IMG/VR virus record: IMGVR_UViG_3300032117_000185
Location: 1 to 20,703 of that record
Strand: one strand, 5' to 3'
Source: a virus
DNA length: 20,703 nucleotides
Notes under the pieces: generated by a model
What the model saw: only the letters and a program-made list of their open reading frames with translations
What the model was told of the DNA's origin: nothing
Database searches by the model: none
Program-made: the position numbers and the translations under genes
Shown here: one piece after another, positions 18,579 through 20,703 of the stretch
Layout of the letters: each line of letters starts with the position of its first letter
Position numbering within the stretch: the stretch's first letter is position 1

Positions 18579-19418
18579 ATGAGCGAAGAACTACAACAAG
18601 AAGCACCACAGGAAGCTCCAGAAGCCTCTCAGTTCGAGTCCGAAGCACGGGCACAGGGTTGGGTAGCAGCAGAAGAGTTTCGTGGCTCTGAGACTGATTG
18701 GGTTGATGCTGAGACGTTTGTACGTCGTGGCAAAGAAATTATGCCAATCCTTCGTAAGAATAATGAGAAATTGCTTAAAGAATTAGGTGAAGCCAAAAAG
18801 ATTGCTGAAGAAGCACGGGAAGCTGCTAAAGAGTTTCGTGAATACCAGAAGCAACAGTTTGAGCGAAAGACCAAAGACTTGGAAGGTCAATTAGAACAAC
18901 TAAAGCAAGCTAAGCGTGATGCAATCACTCAAGGCGATGGCGATAGAGCAATAGCGATTGATGATGCAATGGACGACTTGAAAGAGCAACGTCTAGAAGC
19001 TAAACAAGACTTAAAAGATGCTGAAGATAAAGCTAAAGAAGTTCCTCAAGTTACTCAAGACCCTATTTTAAATAACTGGGTTGAGAAGAATGACTGGTTT
19101 GGTAAAGATACAAGAATGACTGGTGTTGCTAATGGTTTAGGTGTTGAACTCCGTCGTGAGAACCCTAACCTTAATGGACAAGCCTTCTTGGATAAACTAG
19201 ACGAAGAGCTTACAGCGATGTTCCCAGAGAAGTTTGGTAAGAAGCGTGTACAGAATCCAATGGAAGGCTCCTCTAACGGGACAGCTAGACCATCTACAGG
19301 TTCTGGCAAGAAATCTTACAACGCTTTACCTGCGGAAGCTAAAGCAGCTTGTGATAAATTTGTTAAGCAAGGTCTGATGACTAAAGAGCAGTATGTCGCA
19401 GAATACGATTGGGAATAA
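18579..19418 (+). CDS. Capsid scaffold protein
   Basis: A 279-residue, charged, largely coiled-coil protein. The acidic start MSEELQQEAPQEAPEASQFE leads to a long helical region (about 55-165, for example NNEKLLKELGEAKKIAEEAR and EQLKQAKRDAITQGDGDRAI). A C-terminal part follows with NPMEGSSNGTARPSTGSGKK (flexible, Gly/Ser-rich) and a final helical segment (FVKQGLMTKEQYVAEYDWE). Position between portal and capsid, composition and architecture all fit the internal scaffold that directs procapsid assembly. There is no visible protease gene for its removal. Ribosome site AAGGG. Confidence 0.85.
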   Translation: MSEELQQEAPQEAPEASQFESEARAQGWVAAEEFRGSETDWVDAETFVRRGKEIMPILRKNNEKLLKELGEAKKIAEEAREAAKEFREYQKQQFERKTKDLEGQLEQLKQAKRDAITQGDGDRAIAIDDAMDDLKEQRLEAKQDLKDAEDKAKEVPQVTQDPILNNWVEKNDWFGKDTRMTGVANGLGVELRRENPNLNGQAFLDKLDEELTAMFPEKFGKKRVQNPMEGSSNGTARPSTGSGKKSYNALPAEAKAACDKFVKQGLMTKEQYVAEYDWE

Positions 19419-19431
19419 GGGAGAATAGAAC

Positions 19432-19893
19432 ATGACTGAAATTAAAAAAGAAGTAAAAGCTGCTGTAGAGTCTACTAAGGTAGAGCGTCCTCGTGAACGT
19501 AAAAAAGGCGTATTCAATGGGACTCAAGGCAAGCTGCAGGTAGGGAAACAGATTGAGGGTTTCCACATGCACATTTTCAACGACACTCCTGGGCGCATCC
19601 AGAATGCTACTGAAAACGGTTATGAGTTTGTTCACCCAAGTGAGATAGATGGGGTTACAGAGAACGTTACTTCTCGTAATCTTGATTTAGGAGATAAGGT
19701 TAGATTCTTAGTAGGTGCTGGAGAGAAGGGCGAACCAATGTACGCTTATTTGATGAAAATCAAACAAGAATGGTTTGACGAAGACCAAAAGCAATTACAA
19801 GAACGTAACGATAAAACAGATGCGGCTATTAGACAAGGTAAGACACCTGGTGTTGATTCCTCTGGTTTCTATAATGCTGGCATCAAATATTAA
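19432..19893 (+). CDS. Probable head-associated protein, unknown role
   Basis: A 153-residue protein: a charged, flexible start (MTEIKKEVKAAVESTKVERP), then FHMHIFNDTPGRIQNATENG and YEFVHPSEIDGV, then DLGDKVRFLVGAGEKGEPMY and AYLMKIKQEWFDEDQKQLQE, with a polar C-terminus. It sits between scaffold and the two capsid-region genes, with GGGAG in front, so it is made with the head proteins. I recognise no family with certainty; a head maturation or structural component is inferred. Confidence 0.75.
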   Translation: MTEIKKEVKAAVESTKVERPRERKKGVFNGTQGKLQVGKQIEGFHMHIFNDTPGRIQNATENGYEFVHPSEIDGVTENVTSRNLDLGDKVRFLVGAGEKGEPMYAYLMKIKQEWFDEDQKQLQERNDKTDAAIRQGKTPGVDSSGFYNAGIKY

Positions 19894-19915
19894 ACTTTCT
19901 AATTAAGGAAAAAAA

Positions 19916-20518
19916 ATGGCAAACGTAAATGCCGTATCAGGATTGTCGCCAGTAGGCACAGTTACTGGTGCACCTTTTAACGAGCAAGGCGTTCTTTACG
20001 CTATTGCTAACACTGCTTCTTACACTTTTGCTATTGGCGATATCGTAAAATCTGCTGTTGGTAATGACGCAAATGGCGTAGCTCTTGTAACTAAAGCTGC
20101 TGCAACTGACGTTCCTTTGGGCGTTATTGTATCTATTCGTGTAGCTAATCCAGGCGTAAGCTTGCAAGGCACAAACATTAACTTAGGTCAGCTCTGGATT
20201 GGTTTATCTTCTGGTTCTTACACTTATGTTTATGTTGTAACAGACCCTAACGTTATTTTCCAAGTACAAGCTAACGCTTCTGCTGATACTAAAGTTGGTT
20301 CTACTGCTGTTCCAACGATTACTGCTGACCAAACTTCAACTTTGTCACAGTCTTCACCTTTCTCAGCTACTTATGTAACTGCTGATAGTTCAGCTACCGC
20401 AGCTTCCATGTTCCAAGTTGTAGGTCTCTACCAAGAGCCAAACAACGTTCCTGGTGCATATAACAACGTATTGGTTGTGTTTAATAAGCACCAATACAAA
20501 CAAGCCTTCGGTGCTTAA
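19916..20518 (+). CDS. Probable capsid decoration protein
   Basis: A 200-residue Ala-, Val-, Thr- and Ser-rich protein with many short beta segments: MANVNAVSGLSPVGTVTGAP, then TASYTFAIGDIVKSAVGNDA, AATDVPLGVIVSIRVANPGV and NNVLVVFNKHQYKQAF at the end. Low charge, high beta content and position directly before the major capsid gene are features of head decoration (cement) proteins. A strong purine-rich ribosome site (AAGGAAAAAA) suggests abundant expression. The assignment is inferred from composition and context. Confidence 0.68.
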   Translation: MANVNAVSGLSPVGTVTGAPFNEQGVLYAIANTASYTFAIGDIVKSAVGNDANGVALVTKAAATDVPLGVIVSIRVANPGVSLQGTNINLGQLWIGLSSGSYTYVYVVTDPNVIFQVQANASADTKVGSTAVPTITADQTSTLSQSSPFSATYVTADSSATAASMFQVVGLYQEPNNVPGAYNNVLVVFNKHQYKQAFGA

Positions 20519-20537
20519 TTAATAGGAGATATATAAA

Positions 20538-20703
20538 ATGGCTGGTGTAATTACAACTGGTACTCACCCAAAGGCCCTATGGCCTGGTATTAAAGCATGG
20601 TGGGGTCAAACTTACGACGAACATCCTGAAGAGTACATCCACTTGTTCGACAAAGATACTTCACATCAAAACTACGAGGAAGACGTTCAGTTAACTGGAT
20701 TCG
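20538..20703 (+). CDS. Major capsid protein, start only (cut by window edge)
   Basis: The first 55 codons read MAGVITTGTHPKALWPGIKA, WWGQTYDEHPEEYIHLFDKD, then TSHQNYEEDVQLTGF. The pattern K-A-LWPGIKAWWG-x-x-YDEHP followed by LFD-K and NYEEDV-x-LTGF is, from memory, typical of large phage capsid proteins of the Mu gpT-like or related type. GGAG precedes the ATG by about 9 bases. The rest lies outside the window, so this is based on the N-terminus and context only. Confidence 0.78.
   Translation, partial: MAGVITTGTHPKALWPGIKAWWGQTYDEHPEEYIHLFDKDTSHQNYEEDVQLTGF

Overview
The window looks like part of a tailed double-stranded DNA phage genome (Caudoviricetes). It has a T7-type replication set and a virion-assembly set arranged as two divergent gene blocks. 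Small terminase, large terminase, portal, scaffold and the start of a major capsid gene sit on the plus strand. Family A DNA polymerase, 5'-3' exonuclease, ssDNA-binding protein and primase-helicase sit on the minus strand. Promoters match the bacterial sigma-70 consensus and most starts have purine-rich ribosome sites, so the host is probably a Gram-negative bacterium. The AT-rich small-gene style resembles uncultured freshwater phages, but the host cannot be fixed from this sequence. No RNA polymerase gene, tRNA, integrase, lysis gene or CRISPR array is visible.

Minus strand, read right to left (about 11970 to 1). First comes a run of small, mostly unknown genes (11970 to 8133). It includes three to four tiny membrane peptides, a protein of the widespread NGWxNYETW phage family, two adjacent miniature proteins that look like free-standing sigma-70 region 4 helix-turn-helix domains, and a small zinc-ribbon protein. 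Next is the primase-helicase (7994-6420). Then comes a striking array of translationally coupled small genes (6423-3757) whose proteins share recombined modules: MNA-EL starts, RQQQAEIEAL coiled coils, LTDEEI segments and a common AQEK C-terminus. That C-terminus is encoded by the ribosome-site/ATGA junction itself. After this come two small exported or membrane peptides, DNA polymerase, a promoter, ssDNA-binding protein, exonuclease, a membrane protein and a partial HExxH metalloprotease cut by the left edge.

The control region (about 11797-12853) has almost no coding capacity. It carries two divergent perfect sigma-70 promoters (TTGACA-17-TATAAT, both with an extended -10) flanking a 9-bp inverted repeat. 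It also holds two leftward promoters that share a 17-bp upstream element, several hairpins and short direct repeats. It may also hold the replication origin or a structured leader RNA.

Plus strand (12854-20703): small terminase, HNH protein, large terminase, HNH endonuclease, portal, a small helical protein, a GroES-like co-chaperonin, a third HNH endonuclease, scaffold, two virion-type proteins of unknown role, and the first 55 codons of the major capsid protein. Genes overlap or nearly abut, so one long transcript from the promoter at 12796-12824 is likely. The co-chaperonin lies between portal and scaffold/capsid, which suggests it adapts host GroEL to fold phage head proteins.
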